Notes: generated by a model not told the origin, from the letters alone. A stretch of 64,000 nucleotides of DNA from Variovorax boronicumulans NBRC 103145 (GCF_001591345.1 NZ_BCUS01000014.1:1-64000), one strand, 5' to 3'. Positions 18,593-27,827 are shown, counted from the first letter of the stretch. Translations and numbers: made by a program.

Positions 18593-19606
18593 ATGGCCTC
18601 GATGACCATGATCCAGGCCCTGCGCTCCGCCATGGACGTGATGCTGGAGCGCGACGACAACGTGATCGTCTACGGCCAGGACGTGGGCTACTTCGGCGGC
18701 GTGTTCCGCTGCACCGAAGGCCTGCAGGCCAAGTACGGCCGCTCGCGCGTGTTCGATGCGCCGATCAACGAGGGCGGCATCGTCGGCTCGGCCATCGGCA
18801 TGGGCGCCTACGGCCTGCGTCCGGTGGTGGAGGTGCAGTTCGCCGACTACGTCTATCCGGCCTACGACCAGATCGTGTCGGAGGCGGCGCGCCTGCGCTA
18901 CCGCTCGGCGGGCGATTTCACCGCGCCGATCACCATCCGCATGCCCTGCGGCGGCGGCATCTACGGCGGCCAGACGCACAGCCAGAGCCCGGAAGCGCTG
19001 TTCACGCACGTCTGCGGGCTGCGCACGGTGATGCCCTCCAATCCGCGCGATGCCAAGGGCCTGCTGATCGCCTCGATCGAGAACGACGACCCGGTCATCT
19101 TCCTGGAGCCCAAGCGGCTGTACAACGGCCCCTTCGACGGCCACCACGACCGGCCGCTGGTGCCCTGGTCGGCGCATCCGCTGGGCGAGGTGCCCGAGGG
19201 CTACTACACAGTGCCGCTGGAGTCGGCCACGGTGTTCCGCCCCGGCGCCGACCTGACGGTGATCAGCTACGGCACCATGGTCTTCGTCTGCGAAGCGGCC
19301 GCACGCGAGACCGGCATCGACGCCGAGATCATCGACCTGCGCAGCCTGTGGCCGCTGGACCTGCAGACGCTGGTCGCCTCGGTGAAGAAGACCGGCCGCT
19401 GCGTGATCGTGCACGAGGCCACGCGCACCAGCGGCTTCGGCGCCGAGCTGACGGCGCTGGTGCAGGAGCATTGCTTCCACCACCTGGAAGCACCGATCGG
19501 GCGCGTGGCCGGCTGGGACACGCCCTACCCGCATGCGCAGGAGTGGGCCTACTTCCCGGGCCCCGCGCGCGTCGGCGCGGCCTTGCGCCGCGCCATGGAG
19601 AACTGA
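18593..19606 (+). CDS. bkdA2: Branched-chain 2-oxoacid dehydrogenase E1 beta subunit
   Basis: This is a 337-residue transketolase-like E1 beta subunit that pairs with the alpha subunit to form the TPP site. Recognisable landmarks are DVGYFGGVFRCTEGL, FDAPINEGGIVGSAIGMGAYG, QIVSEAARLRYRSAGDF and the C-terminal domain opening DLTVISYGTMV with DLRSLWPLD. It starts at ATG 18593 and its TGA is immediately followed by the ATG of E2, so the three subunits are translationally coupled. Confidence 0.94.
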   Translation: MASMTMIQALRSAMDVMLERDDNVIVYGQDVGYFGGVFRCTEGLQAKYGRSRVFDAPINEGGIVGSAIGMGAYGLRPVVEVQFADYVYPAYDQIVSEAARLRYRSAGDFTAPITIRMPCGGGIYGGQTHSQSPEALFTHVCGLRTVMPSNPRDAKGLLIASIENDDPVIFLEPKRLYNGPFDGHHDRPLVPWSAHPLGEVPEGYYTVPLESATVFRPGADLTVISYGTMVFVCEAAARETGIDAEIIDLRSLWPLDLQTLVASVKKTGRCVIVHEATRTSGFGAELTALVQEHCFHHLEAPIGRVAGWDTPYPHAQEWAYFPGPARVGAALRRAMEN

Positions 19607-20821
19607 ATGGGCACGCTCACGATCAAGGTGCCGGACCTGGGCGAAGGCATTGCCGAGGTGGAGCTGGTGGCGTGGCGCGTGCAGCCGGGCGACACGGTGA
19701 CCGAAGACCAGGTGCTGGCCGACGTGATGACCGACAAGGCCACCGTCGAGATTCCCTCGCCGGTCGCGGGCCGGGTGGTCGCGCTCGGCGGCGAGGTGGG
19801 GCAGCAGATCGCGGTGGGCGCGGAGCTGATCCGGATCGACGTGGCGGGCGGCGGCGAGGCGCAGGAGCCGGTGCCGGCCGTGTCGGCGGTATCGGCGGCG
19901 GCGCCTGCAGCGGTGCCGGCACCAGACGAACGCGCACGCCCCTCGGGCGGCAAGCCGCTCGCCTCACCCGCGGTGCGCCACCGGGCGACGGTCCTCGGGA
20001 TCGATCTGCGGCAGGTGCCGGGCAGCAGCGCGGACGGCCGCGTCCTGCACGAAGACCTCGACGCCTGGCTGCTGCGCCGGCCCGGTCCGCCGGCGCCGGA
20101 TGCCGCGCGCTACACCGAGCGCCACGACGAGGAGGCCGTGCCCGTGACCGGCGTGCGCCGCCGCATCGCGCAGCGCATGCAGGACGCGATGCGCCGCATC
20201 CCGCACTTCACCTACGTCGAGGAGGTCGACGTGACCGAGCTGGAGCTGCTGCGCGCCCGCATCAACGAACGCTGGGGCGGCGAGCGTGCGCACCTGACGC
20301 TGCTGCCGCTGCTGGTGCGCGCGGTGGTGCTGGCGGTGCCGCGCTTCCCGCAGATCAACGCCCGCTTCGACGACGAGGCGGGCGTGCTCACGCGCCACGG
20401 CGCGGTGCACGTCGGCATCGCCACCCAGACGGCGGCCGGCCTCATGGTGCCGGTGCTGCGGCATGCGGAGGCACGCGACCTCTGGTCGAGCGCGACCGAG
20501 ATCGCCCGCCTGGCCGACGCCGCGCGCGCGGGCCGGGCCACGCGCGACGAGCTGAGCGGCTCGACCCTCACCGTCACCAGCCTGGGCGCGCTGGGCGGCA
20601 TCGCGTCCACGCCGATCATCAACGCGCCCGAGGTGGCGATCGTCGGCGTCAACCGCATCGTGCAGCGCCCGGTGATGCTGGGCGGCGCAGTGGTCGCGCG
20701 CCGCATGATGAACCTGTCCTCCTCCTTCGACCACCGCGTGGTCGACGGCCAGCTGGCGGCCGAATTCGTGCAGGCCGTGCGGGCTTCTCTCGAATGCCCG
20801 GCGCTGCTTTTCATCGAGTAG
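19607..20821 (+). CDS. bkdB: Branched-chain 2-oxoacid dehydrogenase E2 (dihydrolipoyl acyltransferase)
   Basis: This is a 404-residue core subunit of the complex. Domains in order: a lipoyl domain (residues 3-78) with the lipoylated Lys44 in MTDKATVEIP, an E3/E1 peripheral-subunit binding domain around residues 122-160 (SPAVRHRATVLGIDLRQVPG), and the acyltransferase domain with the catalytic FDHRVVDGQ near residue 375. There is one lipoyl domain, as in most bacterial BCDH E2. The dihydrolipoamide dehydrogenase (E3, lpdV) that usually ends this operon is absent; dctA follows 172 bases on. Confidence 0.94.
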   Translation: MGTLTIKVPDLGEGIAEVELVAWRVQPGDTVTEDQVLADVMTDKATVEIPSPVAGRVVALGGEVGQQIAVGAELIRIDVAGGGEAQEPVPAVSAVSAAAPAAVPAPDERARPSGGKPLASPAVRHRATVLGIDLRQVPGSSADGRVLHEDLDAWLLRRPGPPAPDAARYTERHDEEAVPVTGVRRRIAQRMQDAMRRIPHFTYVEEVDVTELELLRARINERWGGERAHLTLLPLLVRAVVLAVPRFPQINARFDDEAGVLTRHGAVHVGIATQTAAGLMVPVLRHAEARDLWSSATEIARLADAARAGRATRDELSGSTLTVTSLGALGGIASTPIINAPEVAIVGVNRIVQRPVMLGGAVVARRMMNLSSSFDHRVVDGQLAAEFVQAVRASLECPALLFIE

Positions 20822-20928
20822 CCGCCCCGCACAAGCCTCACCGCCCCGGCGCGCGGCGGGGGTACCCCGTCGACCGGAACGCCCCGGGAATACCCTCTGA
20901 ACCCCCTGCAATCTTCTTGCCTACATTT

Positions 20929-20963
20929 CTTGTATGCAAGAAAAAGCGATCCTTGCATGCAAA
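20929..20963 (+). promoter_or_regulatory. Paired palindromes upstream of dctA, candidate GntR/FCD operator
   Basis: CTTGTATGCAAG (20929-20940) and CTTGCATGCAAA (20952-20963) are near-identical palindromes whose centres are 23 bases apart, two helical turns. They lie 31-65 bases upstream of the dctA start. TTGTATACAA-like palindromes are common targets of FadR/FCD-type GntR proteins, and such a regulator is encoded directly after dctA. Binding is inferred. Confidence 0.6.
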
Positions 20964-20993
20964 ACCTCGACACGACAACGACAGGAGATTTCC

Positions 20994-22325
20994 ATGCCTC
21001 GCTTTGCCAAATCGCTCTTCGGACAGGTGGTCATCGCACTGGTGATCGGCGTGCTCGTCGGCCTCTTTGCGCCCGAGTTCGCCGCCAAGCTCAAGCCGCT
21101 GGGTGACGGCTTCATCAAGCTGATCAAGATGATCATTCCCGTGCTGGTGTTCTGCGTGGTGGTGCATGGCATCGCCGGCGCGGGCGACCTCAAGCGCGTG
21201 GGCCGGGTCGGCGTGAAGGCGCTGATCTACTTCGAGGTGCTGACCACCATCGCGCTGGCGATGGGCCTGGTGCTGGCCTTCGTGTTCGAGCCGGGCGTGG
21301 GCATGAACGTCGACCCCAAGGCGCTGGACGCCAGCGCCATGAGCGCCTACGCCTCCAACGCCGACAAGCTCACCAGCGGCGGCACGGTCGAGTTCCTGAT
21401 GAAGCTCATTCCCACCACGGTGGTGGCCGCCTTCGCCACGGGCGACGTGCTGCAGGTACTGCTGTTCGCGGTGCTGTTCGGCTGCGCGCTCTCCCTGCTG
21501 GGCGATCGCGGCGCGCCGGTGGCGGCCGTGGTCGACGCGCTCTCGCTGGTGCTGTTCAAGATCATGGGGATCATCATCAAGCTGGCCCCGCTGGGCGTGC
21601 TGGGCGCCATTGCCTTCACGGTCGGCAAGTACGGCATCGGCTCGCTCAAGCAGCTGGGCATGCTGGTCGCCCTCTTCTATGGCGCGGTGCTGGTCTTCGT
21701 GTTCGTGGTGCTGGGGCTGGTGATGCGCATGTCGGGCTTCAGCCTCTGGAAGCTGCTGCGCTACCTGCGCGAAGAACTCGCCATCGTGTTCGCCACCACC
21801 TCGTCGGACAGCGTGCTGCCGCAGATCATGGCCAAGCTGCGCCGCATGGGCATCCGCGATTCGACGGTGGGCCTGGTGATTCCCACGGGCTACTCGTTCA
21901 ACCTCGACGCGTTCTCGATCTACATCACGCTGGCGGCCGTGTTCATTGCACAGGCCACCAACACGCCGATCTCGATGGCCGACCTGCTGACCATTTTGGC
22001 GATCGCGCTGGTCACCTCCAAGGGCGCGCACGGCGTGCCGGGCTCGGCGATCGTGGTGCTGGCCGCCACGCTGCATGCGATTCCGGCGATTCCCGCCATC
22101 GGCCTGGTGCTGGTGCTGTCGGTCGACTGGTTCATGGGCATCGCCCGCGCGCTGGGCAACCTGATCGGCAACTGCGTGGCCACCGTGGCGATCGCCGCAT
22201 GGGAAGGCGACATCGACCGGGAGCGTGCGCATGCCGTGCTCGACGGCACCTATTCGCCCGATGACGAGCCGCTGGCCGAGGCGCCCGTGGTAAACACCGG
22301 CACCGCCGCTTCCACCGCCCACTGA
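20994..22325 (+). CDS. dctA: C4-dicarboxylate:proton/sodium symporter
   Basis: This is a 443-residue inner-membrane importer of succinate, fumarate, malate and related acids, a DAACS-family member. Landmarks include the opening SLFGQVVIALVIGVLVG, KLIKMIIPVLVF, the serine-rich reentrant loop ATTSSDSVLPQIMAKL, GYSFNLDAFSIYIT and the VTSKGAHGVPGSAIVVL loop that forms the substrate site. Its length is that of typical DctA. CAGGAGAT precedes ATG 20994. A GntR/FCD regulator follows after five bases, and two palindromes upstream suggest control by it. Confidence 0.93.
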   Translation: MPRFAKSLFGQVVIALVIGVLVGLFAPEFAAKLKPLGDGFIKLIKMIIPVLVFCVVVHGIAGAGDLKRVGRVGVKALIYFEVLTTIALAMGLVLAFVFEPGVGMNVDPKALDASAMSAYASNADKLTSGGTVEFLMKLIPTTVVAAFATGDVLQVLLFAVLFGCALSLLGDRGAPVAAVVDALSLVLFKIMGIIIKLAPLGVLGAIAFTVGKYGIGSLKQLGMLVALFYGAVLVFVFVVLGLVMRMSGFSLWKLLRYLREELAIVFATTSSDSVLPQIMAKLRRMGIRDSTVGLVIPTGYSFNLDAFSIYITLAAVFIAQATNTPISMADLLTILAIALVTSKGAHGVPGSAIVVLAATLHAIPAIPAIGLVLVLSVDWFMGIARALGNLIGNCVATVAIAAWEGDIDRERAHAVLDGTYSPDDEPLAEAPVVNTGTAASTAH

Positions 22326-22330
22326 AAAAA

Positions 22331-23038
22331 ATGCCCGCCGACGTCAGCCCCACCGCCATCGCCGAACGCGTCGTCGAGGCCATCCTCGCGCAGAAGCTCG
22401 CGCCCGGCGACCGGCTCGGCGAGCAGGCGCTGGCCGAGAACTTCTCGGTCAGCCGCACCATGGTGCGCGAGGCGCTGATGCAGCTGCAGGCACGCGGGTT
22501 CGTCGAGGTGCAGTCGCGCCGCGGCTGGTACGTGGTGGAGCCCTCGGCCGAAGAAGCGCGCGACGCCTTCTCGGCCCGCCGCATCGTCGAGGCCGGCATC
22601 CTGGCCGCGAGCGAAGGCCGGCCGCTGGGCCAGGTGATCCGCAAGCTGCGCGATCACATCGCCGACGAGCAGCGCGCCATCGAAGGCGCCGACGCCGCCA
22701 CGCGCGCCTTCCTGCTGGCCGACTTCCATGTCTGCCTGGCCGAGCAGATGGGCCACCAATTGCTGGTCGACGTGCTGCGCGACCTCACGGCGCGCACCAC
22801 GTTGGCGGCCACGCTCTACCAGTCGAAGCACGAGGCCGGGCAGTCGTGCGCGGAGCACGGCGCGATCGTCGCGGCGCTCGAGGCCGGCAACATCGAGCAG
22901 GCGCGCCAGCTCATGCTCGACCACATCGGCAATGTCGAACGCGCGCTGGAGGTCGACGCCACCGCCGAGCCCGATGCGCCGAGCCGGCTGCGCGCCACGC
23001 TCGCGCCGGTGGCGCTGCCGCGTGCCGCCAGACGTTGA
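22331..23038 (+). CDS. GntR-family (FCD domain) transcriptional regulator
   Basis: This is a 235-residue regulator. The N-terminal winged helix (ERVVEAILAQKLAPGDRLGE, then VSRTMVREALMQLQARGFVE) covers residues 10-75. The C-terminal all-helical FCD ligand domain contains DFHVCLAEQMG and EHGAIVAALEAGN, positions that supply metal- and acid-binding residues in this family. It is co-transcribed with dctA and probably represses it until a dicarboxylate or related acid binds. Confidence 0.9.
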   Translation: MPADVSPTAIAERVVEAILAQKLAPGDRLGEQALAENFSVSRTMVREALMQLQARGFVEVQSRRGWYVVEPSAEEARDAFSARRIVEAGILAASEGRPLGQVIRKLRDHIADEQRAIEGADAATRAFLLADFHVCLAEQMGHQLLVDVLRDLTARTTLAATLYQSKHEAGQSCAEHGAIVAALEAGNIEQARQLMLDHIGNVERALEVDATAEPDAPSRLRATLAPVALPRAARR

Positions 23039-23199
23039 AGCTGTGCATTTGTGCCGCCATCAGCTATCGATTGCATAGCTGACACCTGCCGCCGGCCCTG
23101 CGCCTGCGGCGTTTTTCCTTGGCAACCCTGTTGCGCCGCACAAGGGCGCGCCGGCTGACACGGCGGCGGGTTCCGGCTCGGCTACAGTCCGAGACACTT

Positions 23200-24309
23200 A
23201 TGAACTCTCCCCAACTCCAGCGCGGCGTCTTCCTCGCCCTGCTTGCCGCCGTCACCGTCGCCTTTCTGTGGGTGCTGATGCCGTTCTTCGGCGCGGTGCT
23301 CTGGGGGGTGGCGCTGGCAATTTTGTTCACGCCGCTCTTCAAGTGGCTGCTCAAGAAGATGCCGGGCCGGCGCAACGTGGCCGCGATGTCCACGCTGGCG
23401 ATCTGCCTCTTCATCGTGATCCTGCCGCTGGCGATGGTGGGCGTGTCGCTGGTGCAGGAGATCGCGCTGATCACCCAGAGCATCCGCTCGGGCCAGATCA
23501 ACTTCGCGGCCTACTTCCAGCAGATCCTGAACGCCACGCCGCAGTGGCTGCTGAACATCGTGGAGCGCTTCAACCTGGGCGACATGGCGGCCTGGCAGGC
23601 GCGCGTCTCGGCCATCGCGGGCCAGGCCAGCCAGCTCATCGCCAGCCAGGCGCTGGCCATCGGGCAGAACACCTTCGACTTCGTGGTGAGCTTCTTCGTG
23701 ATGCTCTACCTGCTGTACTTCCTGGTGCGCGACGGCACGTCGCTGTCGAAGACCATGCGCGACGCGCTGCCGCTGGCCAAGCCGCACACGCACTACCTGC
23801 TGAACAAGTTCACCACCGTGATCCGCGCCACCGTGAAGGGCAACGTGGCCGTGGCCATCGCGCAGGGCACCATCGGCGGGCTGGCCTTCTGGTTCCTGGG
23901 CGTGCAGGGCGCGCTGCTGTGGGCGGTGCTGATGGCCTTCCTGTCGCTGCTGCCGGCCGTGGGCGCGGCGCTGATCTGGGGCCCCGTGGCCATCTACTAC
24001 CTGGCCACCGGGCACTTCTGGCAGGGCGGCGTGCTGATCTTCATCGGCGTGTTCGTGATCGGCCTGGTCGACAACATCCTGCGCCCCGTGCTGGTGGGCA
24101 AGGACACGCAGATGCCCGACTACATCGTGCTGATGTCCACCATCGGCGGCATGGCGATCTTCGGCATCAACGGCTTCGTGATCGGGCCGGTGATCGCGGC
24201 GCTGTTCATGGCGGCCTGGAGCCTCTTCGCGGACTCGGGCCATGTGGGCACGGGGCACGCGGTCGAAGAGGCCGCGCAGGCTCCGAAGGACGGGCAGGAC
24301 AAGGCCTGA
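23200..24309 (+). CDS. AI-2E (PerM/YdiK) family transporter
   Basis: This is a 369-residue inner-membrane protein with about eight helices. It opens with a paired hydrophobic hairpin (GVFLALLAAVTVAFLWVLMP), has a long periplasmic/cytosolic central region, and then carries the conserved C-terminal block ALLWAVLMAFLSLLPAVGAALIWGP and GLVDNILRPVLVGKD that defines the family. Members export diverse solutes (autoinducer-2 in TqsA, ions in others), so the substrate is open. It is a single gene with its own promoter. Confidence 0.85.
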   Translation: MNSPQLQRGVFLALLAAVTVAFLWVLMPFFGAVLWGVALAILFTPLFKWLLKKMPGRRNVAAMSTLAICLFIVILPLAMVGVSLVQEIALITQSIRSGQINFAAYFQQILNATPQWLLNIVERFNLGDMAAWQARVSAIAGQASQLIASQALAIGQNTFDFVVSFFVMLYLLYFLVRDGTSLSKTMRDALPLAKPHTHYLLNKFTTVIRATVKGNVAVAIAQGTIGGLAFWFLGVQGALLWAVLMAFLSLLPAVGAALIWGPVAIYYLATGHFWQGGVLIFIGVFVIGLVDNILRPVLVGKDTQMPDYIVLMSTIGGMAIFGINGFVIGPVIAALFMAAWSLFADSGHVGTGHAVEEAAQAPKDGQDKA

Positions 24310-24454
24310 CACCGGTCGCGGCCCTTCCCGGGCCGCGGCGTTCGCTCCTTCTGCGCGCATTTCGCGCGCGCAATCACGCATTCCGTCGCATGACGCTGGG
24401 CACCGCCCGGCGACTGCGGGATCGTCGGGCCCTCCACCCACCACGAGGCCTGCC

Positions 24455-24892
24455 ATGCACCTTCCCGCTTTCCTCTCCCGCCCCGCCGCGCGCGGCCTGA
24501 TCGCCGCTGCCGCGCTCGCCCCGCTCGGCGCCCTGGCCGCCGACCTGAACCTGCGCATCGCCGACGGCCCGGCCGCCGGCGCCACGCTCTACGTCGCGCT
24601 GTACAACGACGCCGCCAGCTACGCCGAGAGCAAGGCCGTCGCCTCGCAGACCGCGCCGATGCGCGAAGGCAAGGCCCGCTTCGTCTTCACCGACCTGGCG
24701 CCGGGCCGCTACGCGCTGCGGGTGTTCGCCGACGAGAACGGCAACGGCAAGCTGGACACCAACCTGGTGGGCATGCCGATCGAACGCTACGGCTTCTCAA
24801 ACGACGCCAAGGGCAACCGCGGCGCGCCCGACTTCGAGGCCGCGGCGTTGCGCATCGACGCCGACGCCCAAGCCGTCATCCACCTGCGCTGA
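24455..24892 (+). CDS. Secreted DUF2141-family protein
   Basis: This is a 145-residue exported protein. A signal peptide ends at ALAAD near residue 30. The DUF2141 body has ATLYVALYNDAASYAESKAV, then FTDLAPGRYALRVFADENGN and the closing GMPIERYGFSNDAKG. DUF2141 proteins are small Ig-like periplasmic proteins of unknown function that are often next to carotenoid or terpenoid genes. Here the carotenoid oxygenase gene starts 12 bases after the stop, so the pair forms an operon. Confidence 0.82.
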   Translation: MHLPAFLSRPAARGLIAAAALAPLGALAADLNLRIADGPAAGATLYVALYNDAASYAESKAVASQTAPMREGKARFVFTDLAPGRYALRVFADENGNGKLDTNLVGMPIERYGFSNDAKGNRGAPDFEAAALRIDADAQAVIHLR

Positions 24893-24904
24893 GGAGACAC
24901 GGCC

Positions 24905-26404
24905 ATGGAACGACGCGAACTCCTGCGCCTGCTGGCCACGGCCGGTGCCCTGCCCCTGCTCGCCCCGCTGGCGCGCGCCGCCGGCACCACCGACGACTGG
25001 CAAGCCCAGTTCGAAGCCGCCGACGTGCCCTGGAAGATCGGCTTCGCCACGCCCCCGGGCGACCTGCCGCTGACCCGCGCCACCGTGCGCGGGCGCTTTC
25101 CCGATGCCGTCGCCGGCACGCTGTTTCGCATCGGCCCGGCCGGCCACGACCTGGGCGGCGAGCGCTACCACCACTGGTTCGACGGCGACGGCATGGTGCA
25201 TCGCTTCGTCATCGAAGGGGCCGACGTGCGCCACCAGGGTCGCTACGTCGCCACGCCCAAGCGCGTGGCCGAGGTGAAGGCCGGCCGCCACCTCACCGAA
25301 GCCTTCGGCACCATGCCGCCGGGCGTGGAGCCGCCCACCTCGGCCGACGCCATCAACGTCGCCAACACCAGCGTGCTCCCGATGCAGGGCGAGGTGCTGG
25401 CGCTGTGGGAAGGCGGCTCGGCCACGCGCATCGATGCGCGCACGCTCGACACGCTGGGCGTGAAGACCTGGCGCGCCGACCTCGCGGGCATGCCCTTCTC
25501 GGCCCACCCCAAGGTCGACCCGGACGGCACGGTGTGGAACTTCGGCGTGAGCTCGGGCCAGAGCCTGCTGGCGCTGTACGAGATCGCACCCGGCGGCGCG
25601 CTGCGCCGCGCGGCCGTGGTGCCGGTGCCCGAGCTGCCGATGGTCCACGACTTCGCCGTGACCGCGCGGCACCTCGTTTTCCTGATGCCGCCGCTGGTGT
25701 ACGACAGCAAGCGCAAGGAGGCCGGCGCGAGCTTTCTCGACGCCCACGTCTGGCGGCCCGAGCTCGGCATGCGCGCGCTGGTGGTCGACAAGCAGGACTG
25801 GGACAAGCGCCAGCTGTTCGAGCTGCCGGCCGGCTTCCTGTTCCACGTCGGCAATGCCTGGGAAGAAGACACGCCGCGCGGTGCACGCATCCACATCGAC
25901 TACGTGCGCACGCAGAACGCCGAGTCGGTGTTCACCAGCAACCGCGAGGTGATGCGCGCGCGCCGCGTGCGTCGCAACGAACCGCGCCTGACCGTCGCCA
26001 CGCTCGACCTGGGCACCGGCAAGGCCACGCAGCGGGAACTGCCGCTGGAAGCCGAGTTCCCCCGCATCGACCCGCGCCGCGTCGGCCTGCGCCACCGCCA
26101 GGTGGTGCACGCCACGCAGACGCGCGCCGATGTGCCCGGCTTCGGCGCCGTCGCGCGCACCGACATCGAGAGCGGACGCAGCCAGCGCTTCAGCTACGGC
26201 GCGCAGGCCATCGTGGAAGAGCACGTCTTCGTGCCCGACGGCGCCAAGGCCGGCTGGGTGCTGGGCACGGCGCTGGACTTCGGCCGGCAGCGCACGGTGC
26301 TGTCGTGCTTCGCCGCCGACCACCTGGCCGCCGGGCCGGTGGCGCAGGCGACGCTGCCCTACGCGCTGCCGTTGGGGTTGCACGGTGCCTTCGTGAAGGC
26401 CTGA
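24905..26404 (+). CDS. Carotenoid oxygenase family protein with export signal
   Basis: This is a 499-residue member of the carotenoid cleavage dioxygenase / RPE65 / lignostilbene dioxygenase family, a seven-bladed propeller with non-haem iron held by four His. Candidate ligands are the His in SAHPKVDPDG (about 200), MVHDFAV (about 248), FHVGNAWEE (about 313) and GLHGAFV (about 493). YHHWFDGDGMVHRF is the conserved early segment. The N-terminus MERRELLRLLATAGALPLL looks like a Tat signal, which would place it in the periplasm. It follows the secreted DUF2141 gene, and GAGGAG precedes its ATG. Substrate (carotenoid, stilbene or lignin-derived) is unknown. Confidence 0.88.
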   Translation: MERRELLRLLATAGALPLLAPLARAAGTTDDWQAQFEAADVPWKIGFATPPGDLPLTRATVRGRFPDAVAGTLFRIGPAGHDLGGERYHHWFDGDGMVHRFVIEGADVRHQGRYVATPKRVAEVKAGRHLTEAFGTMPPGVEPPTSADAINVANTSVLPMQGEVLALWEGGSATRIDARTLDTLGVKTWRADLAGMPFSAHPKVDPDGTVWNFGVSSGQSLLALYEIAPGGALRRAAVVPVPELPMVHDFAVTARHLVFLMPPLVYDSKRKEAGASFLDAHVWRPELGMRALVVDKQDWDKRQLFELPAGFLFHVGNAWEEDTPRGARIHIDYVRTQNAESVFTSNREVMRARRVRRNEPRLTVATLDLGTGKATQRELPLEAEFPRIDPRRVGLRHRQVVHATQTRADVPGFGAVARTDIESGRSQRFSYGAQAIVEEHVFVPDGAKAGWVLGTALDFGRQRTVLSCFAADHLAAGPVAQATLPYALPLGLHGAFVKA

Positions 26405-26455
26405 GCGTCCGACCGCTGCGGGCCACGCGCACATGGGTCCGCAGCGGTAGCCCGT

Positions 26456-27529
26456 TCAGGCGGCCTTTGCGATCGGGATCGTCATGCCCCGGTGCACCTC
26501 CGCCTCGCCGTGCCTGGCCAGCAGCTGCATCAGGTGCTTGCGGATCAGCATGCCCGGCCGGTCGGACTCCATCGAATACTCCACGCCGCGCCGGCGCGTG
26601 TCGACCAGCGCGTCGGGGTCGGTCGATTCGAGGATGTCCTTGTCCTCGCGCGTGATTTCCTCGTCGAAGTCGATCAGCATCTGCGCCGCGCAGTCGGCCT
26701 CGGTGTCGTTGCGGAACAGCCATTGGCACAGCTGCATGCGCCCGTCGTCGATGGGCGTGAAGCAGTTGATGATGATGTGGCGGATGCCGCTCGGGTACTC
26801 GATGTCGAGGCGGCGCGCGAACGGCAGGAAGTAGGCGTTGCGCATGTGGCGCGTGGTGATCGCGTCGGTCACGCCGCTGATCGCGTGGAACTTCGCCGGG
26901 TTGGTCGCTTCGATCACCGTCTCGGCGTAGAAGCCCGACTCGTTTTCCACCAGCTCGTACCTGCTCGGCTTCGGGCTCGCGGCCACGCCGAAGGTGGCGC
27001 GGTGCACGAAGCTGAAGTGCGAGTTGTCGAAGGAATTTTCGAGCGCGCGCATCGGGCTGGTCTGCCACTCTTCGTAGAACTGGAAGATGGTGCGGTAGCC
27101 CGGATCGTCGAACTCGGGAATGACCGGGATGTCGGCGATGGGCGCTTCCAGCGCCACCCAGGCGTAGCCGTAGCGCGCGGTGCAGGGGTAGGCCGTGGTC
27201 TTGTACTCGGGCGAGATCTTGCGCTCGGGCTCGTACTGCGGGATGCGCACCACCTGGCCGCTGCGGTCGTAGGTCCAGCCGTGGTAGCCGCACTGGATCG
27301 CGCCCTGCCCGCAGGCCTTGCCTTCGGCGTCCACGCACCAGCCCTTCGAAAGCTTGGCGGTGCGGTGGCAGCAGCGGTCGCGCAGGGCAGCCGGCTGACC
27401 GTCGGCGTCGAGAAAGAGAACGATGTCTTCGCCCAACAGCCGGAAGGGCTTGGGGCCGTGGGCCAATTCGGTGAGCGGCATGACGGCATGCCAGAACTTG
27501 CGGAAGACGGGTTGTCGGGTGACGAGCAT
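26456..27529 (-). CDS. Rieske non-haem iron aromatic ring-hydroxylating oxygenase, alpha subunit
   Basis: This 357-residue oxygenase component has a Rieske [2Fe-2S] centre held by C53/H55 in CCHR and C80/H83 in CGYHGW. A catalytic iron site lies in NSFDNSHFSFVHRATF. Such enzymes hydroxylate or demethylate aromatic or N-heterocyclic substrates and need a reductase, which is not encoded nearby. The start at 27529 is fixed by AAGGAG. The gene is divergent from a substrate-binding protein / deaminase / ureD operon and shares duplicated upstream elements with it, suggesting uptake and oxidation of one nitrogen-containing compound (inference). Confidence 0.88.
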   Translation of the reverse strand: MLVTRQPVFRKFWHAVMPLTELAHGPKPFRLLGEDIVLFLDADGQPAALRDRCCHRTAKLSKGWCVDAEGKACGQGAIQCGYHGWTYDRSGQVVRIPQYEPERKISPEYKTTAYPCTARYGYAWVALEAPIADIPVIPEFDDPGYRTIFQFYEEWQTSPMRALENSFDNSHFSFVHRATFGVAASPKPSRYELVENESGFYAETVIEATNPAKFHAISGVTDAITTRHMRNAYFLPFARRLDIEYPSGIRHIIINCFTPIDDGRMQLCQWLFRNDTEADCAAQMLIDFDEEITREDKDILESTDPDALVDTRRRGVEYSMESDRPGMLIRKHLMQLLARHGEAEVHRGMTIPIAKAA

Positions 27530-27567
27530 GGGCGAACTCCTTCGATGTGCGTGTGGGACGAACGTGA

Positions 27568-27636
27568 AAGAGCAATTTCCTGCTTCGTCGGCATGCCGGT
27601 TGAAAAGGCATGCGCGAGGCTGAACGCTTCTACTCT
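27568..27636 (-). promoter_or_regulatory. Upstream element copy A (reads toward the Rieske oxygenase gene)
   Basis: On the minus strand this holds AGAGTAGAAGCGTTCAGC (27636 to 27619) and, 38 bases later, GGAAATTGCTCTT (27580 to 27568). Both recur exactly, in mirror orientation, before the divergent substrate-binding protein gene. It ends 38 bases before the oxygenase ATG. It is likely a promoter/leader or operator unit duplicated so that both genes respond to one signal. Confidence 0.65.
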
Positions 27637-27766
27637 GCGCCGATCGACTTGCAATTAGCGCGCCCGGATTGTGGCGCGCCCCGGTCGCGCCTCCAAGCCC
27701 CACCCGTAAATACCCGGCCATGCCCGAGCGCCGCACCCTGGCATGCCTCATGCAAGACAGCCGGCA

Positions 27767-27827
27767 AGAGTAGAAGCGTTCAGCAGCGCACGCACCAACC
27801 CCGTGCGCCCGCCCGGAAATTGCTCTT
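27767..27827 (+). promoter_or_regulatory. Upstream element copy B (reads toward the substrate-binding protein gene)
   Basis: AGAGTAGAAGCGTTCAGC (27767-27784) and GGAAATTGCTCTT (27815-27827) are exact copies, in the opposite orientation, of the elements before the Rieske gene, with 30 bases between them. It ends 61 bases before ATG 27889. The two copies are nearly symmetric around position 27700; no gene is present in the 27530-27888 region. Confidence 0.65.
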
